From contig JACSYO010000384.1 of NCBI GenBank assembly GCA_016806645.1, positions 2,255,001 to 2,319,000 on the forward strand: DNA of 64,000 nt, written 5' to 3'. The stretch comes from Ophiodon elongatus. Its lineage: Eukaryota > Chordata > Actinopteri > Perciformes > Hexagrammidae. This document shows, piece after piece, positions 60,691-64,000 of this stretch (its first letter is position 1; every line of letters begins with the position of its first letter). Under the pieces are notes generated by a model. That model had not been told where the DNA came from. It did not search any database and saw nothing but the letters and a program-made list of their open reading frames with translations. Both the position numbers and the translations under genes were made by a program.

Positions 60691-62330
60691 CAAAGCAATC
60701 TATTGCTGTTGAAGGTGACAGCAGCAACAACAACAAATATATGTGTACGTGTACGCAATATCTACCATTTTCATCCCTTTACCTTGACAGAAGAAAGCCC
60801 TTTCTTAGGGATCTGAAGCCATCATCTAAGCTATCAGACGTATTTGACAAAAAACAATAATTTCCCTCACAGAACACGAGGGTTGCTGGTCCACTGCTGC
60901 CTCGATCGGTTAGTTACTTTGTGTTATTGCGCGACTTTGGTGTTCTGATTCTGGTGGTCAAAACTTTCCGTCTTTTCAAGGTATTTGTTGACAATAACAA
61001 AAGCACAAAACAATGTGAGTTTTATCCTTTAACGGTGGCTAATGTTTTAGAATATTATATTATTGTATCACTAACATCTACATGCATGTTTCTTAATCAT
61101 GTCAACAAATCGTGTTCAAAGCTTGTGAATTAGTCAATTATCATTAAAAACACATTTCTTTGGCGCTGAACGGAAACACTAGAATCCAGTCTCAAGTTGT
61201 GTTTGGTTGAAAAAGATATGACTCTGAAACATGAAGATATTTTTGGTAACTGTCATAATAAATCACTTTCACCGTCAGGTGTTAACATGCCTTTGTACTA
61301 TTTGCTCCTTGAATGTCAGCTTATTGACACAGACATTAGCTGTTGCATGTAACTGTTTTGTTACTTTCGTCATATATACACTCATGATATCACTTTAGAA
61401 CTTAATCCTGGTGACGAGCTGGTTGCCTCACTAAATATATTTTTGCAGGCTCTTCAGACATTCCCTAGGTGCCACTGACACATTGGTTTGGCAGTTTGAC
61501 ATAAACCTTAAGAGCAAAAGAAATCAGAGGACTTGGAATTCCTCAGGACAATGACTAGGTTTTAGGGGAAGCCTTGAGCAAATAGTTTGTGGCTTTTGCA
61601 TTGTTCCAGAAAGAAACATATCTGGTATCTATTTCAAGTGAACAGACTGAAAGATACAAGGGAAATCTCTAACCAGTGACATAGTGCTGTGGTCACATTT
61701 CACACACACCTAAACCCCTCAGGGTTTAAAAGGGGAATCTGTGCTTTCCCTGCAAGATGGACCCTTTTACACCAAAACATAACTCAACAGCCTCCCTGAT
61801 TAATGGGTAACTTCACTGACTCCACGCTGAAATATTCTGCTAATGATGTTTTGTTGAAACACTTCCTATAAATACATTTCTAAAAAGTTATTTTTATTTC
61901 CGTCTAATCCAGCTCCATTTGGACCATGCTTGTCAAAATTAGAAGTCAAGAGATAAATTGGACGGCAGATATTACTTTATCATAGATATTTGAGTAATTG
62001 CTTATATATCAGCTGACAGGCAACAATAAACTGCAGTAGTGTTGAAATAGACAACTTTAGAGCAGAAATAAACATATATAGTTAATATCACCGTTATTGA
62101 CAACCGTACGGGTGGTGAATTAATATTACTCACCCGTTTAAATTATATTAAGGCTTAAAGTTATGCATAATTAACAGTGGGCGACAGGTCGGTGTGGTCT
62201 CAGGTCGCCAGCTGCTTGCTGACTCCTCTGCTGACTCACCGAGGTCCTCCTCTAATCATCAATGGCCTGAGCCACATTGAGCTTCACACCGGATCAACAG
62301 AAACCTCACAGAGACCACGTCTCTACCGTC
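60691..62330. other. no gene found
   Basis: Unannotated sequence between a repeat fragment and the terminal minisatellite. Confidence 0.5.
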
Positions 62331-63683
62331 TATGGTACCGACGTGTTGATGGTACCGACGTGTTGATGGTCCGACTTGTTAATGGTACCGATGTGTTAAT
62401 GGTACCGACGTGTTGATGGTGCCGACGTGTTGATGGTCCGACTTGTTAATGGTACCGATGTGTTAATGGTACCGACGTGTTGATGGTACCGACGTGTTGA
62501 TGGTCCGACTTGTTAATGGTACCGATGTGTTAATGGTACCGACGTGTTGATGGTACCGACGTGTTGATGGTACCGACATGTTAATGGTACCGATGTGTTA
62601 ATGGTACCGACGTGTTGATGGTACCGACATGTTAATGGTCCGACTTGTTAATGGTACCGATGTGTTAATGGTACCGACGTGTTGATGGTACCGACATGTT
62701 AATGGTCCGACGTGTTAATGGTCCGACATGTTAATGGTACCGACTTGTTAATGGTCCGACTTGTTAATGGTACCGACATGTTAATGGTACCGACATGTTA
62801 ATGGTCCGACTTGTTAATGGTCCGACATGTTAATGGTACCGACATGTTAATGGTCCGACATGTTAATGGTACCGACATGTTAATGGTGTGTTTGGTGTGT
62901 TTGGTACCAACATGTTAATGGTCCGACTTGTTAATGGTACCGACGTGTTAATGGTCCGATATTGTTAATGGTACCGACATGTTAATGGTACCGACGTGTT
63001 AATGGTCCAACATGTTAATGGTACCGACATGTGAATGGTACCAACATGTGAATGGTACCAACATGTTAATGGTCCGACTTGTTAATGGTACCAACATGTT
63101 AATGGTACCGACGTGTTAATGGTCCGACATGTTAATGGTACCAACATGTTAATGGTCCGACTTGTTAATGGTACCAACATGTTAATGGTACCGACGTGTT
63201 AATGGTCCGACGTGTTAATGGTCCGACATGTTAATAGTACCGACATGTTAATGGTAACGACATGTGGTACCGACATGTTAATGGTACCGAGATGTTAATG
63301 GTACCGACATGTTAATGGTACCGACATGTGGTACCGACATGTTAATGGTACCGACGTGTTAATGGTCCGACATGTTAATGGTACCGACGTGTTAATGGTC
63401 CGACATGTTAATGGTACCGACGTGTTAATGGTCCGACGTGTTAATGGTCCGACATGTTAATGGTACCGACATGTTAATGGTACCGACATGTGGTACCGAC
63501 ATGTTAATGGTACCGAGATGTTAATGGTACCGACATGTTAATGGTACCGACATGTGGTACCGACATGTTAATGGTACCGACATGTTAATGGTACCGACAT
63601 ATGGTACCGACATGTTAATGGTACCGACATATGGTACCGACATGTTAATGGTACCGACATATGGTACCGACATGTTAATGGTA
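62331..63683 (+). repeat. 1.35-kb minisatellite, 16/17-bp unit with higher-order structure
   Basis: About 80 units of TTAATGGTACCGACATG (17 bp) or TTAATGGTCCGACATG (16 bp), with G/A and T/G variants. The left part uses GTGTTGATGG; the right part has collapsed units (ACATGTGGTACCGACATG). Higher-order repeats of 67 bp (CCGACTTG at 62371, 62438 and 62505) and about 226 bp (GAGATG at 63289 and 63515) are visible. Confidence 0.97.
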
Positions 63684-64000
63684 TCGTCTTCGTCTGACAG
63701 AAAGCTGACAAGATATTGACTTAAATTTTACACAAAAGAATCTCATCAATGCTCAAAAAGATGACAGTGCTTGAAAAGCAAACGGACTAAGGATGGTGAT
63801 GTCCGTCGCTCCTGAACCTCACCACACATGATGTAAGTTAATCCCACTGTTTATTTAAGTAAATCTCTTTCCTGTTTGCGCCTGCTCTTTCAGTCAGAAC
63901 TGTTGACAACAACAAGAGCAAAGTAAATATTCCCAGGCTCCGTCCACTGCACTCAAATAGAAAAAAACAATAGGGGGGTATGAGAGAGGTGTGAGAGGAG
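63684..64000. other. no gene found (right edge)
   Basis: Unique-looking sequence after the minisatellite; no supported feature. Confidence 0.5.

Noticed and set aside
62331..63683. Regular repeats considered as a CRISPR-like array
   Set aside because: Units are contiguous with no unique spacers and the DNA is vertebrate.

Overview
The window is eukaryotic nuclear DNA, most likely from a percomorph teleost fish. The evidence is vertebrate spliced genes with GT-AG introns, very dense (TG)n/(CA)n microsatellites, several long minisatellites, and many fragments that resemble repeat families I know from spiny-rayed fish genomes. The species cannot be named from the sequence.

Two genes are read with high confidence, arranged tail to tail. 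On the + strand, 313-11636 holds 13 exons of cbl (c-Cbl E3 ubiquitin ligase). They run from the end of the four-helix bundle through EF-hand, SH2, linker, RING and proline-rich tail to the C-terminal UBA domain and stop codon; the first exons lie left of the window. On the - strand, 38950 down to 23395 holds 14 exons of mcam (CD146, MUC18). They encode five Ig-like domains, a short stalk, a transmembrane helix and a cytoplasmic tail. Every intron phase in both chains joins in frame. Human CBL and MCAM are also convergent neighbours, so this is conserved synteny. Cbl acts in the cytoplasm to ubiquitinate activated tyrosine kinases; MCAM is a cell-surface adhesion receptor. Nothing suggests they work together beyond being neighbours.

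Layout: 1-11636 cbl exons and introns; 11637 to about 16300 probable cbl 3' UTR and downstream DNA, with a 720-bp fold-back MITE and a 20-bp minisatellite; 17126-19303 a 2.2-kb 18-bp minisatellite; 19400-23394 probable mcam 3' region with repeat fragments; 23395-38950 mcam exons; 38951-64000 no exon I can support. That last stretch is either a long mcam 5' intron or intergenic DNA. It contains a (TC)n tract, a miniature hAT-like element with an 8-bp target duplication (46634-46708), an 850-bp CCTG/CCTT array (48433-49277) and a 1.35-kb 16/17-bp minisatellite with higher-order periodicity (62331-63683).

I do not see an undescribed gene system. The best leads are splice sites of both genes built directly from (TG)n repeats, two tandem acceptors, a 36-nt stalk exon with two competing acceptors, a Gly-to-Arg change in the Cbl RING, and the internal structure of the minisatellites. 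The signal-peptide exon of mcam and its final coding exon are not securely located.
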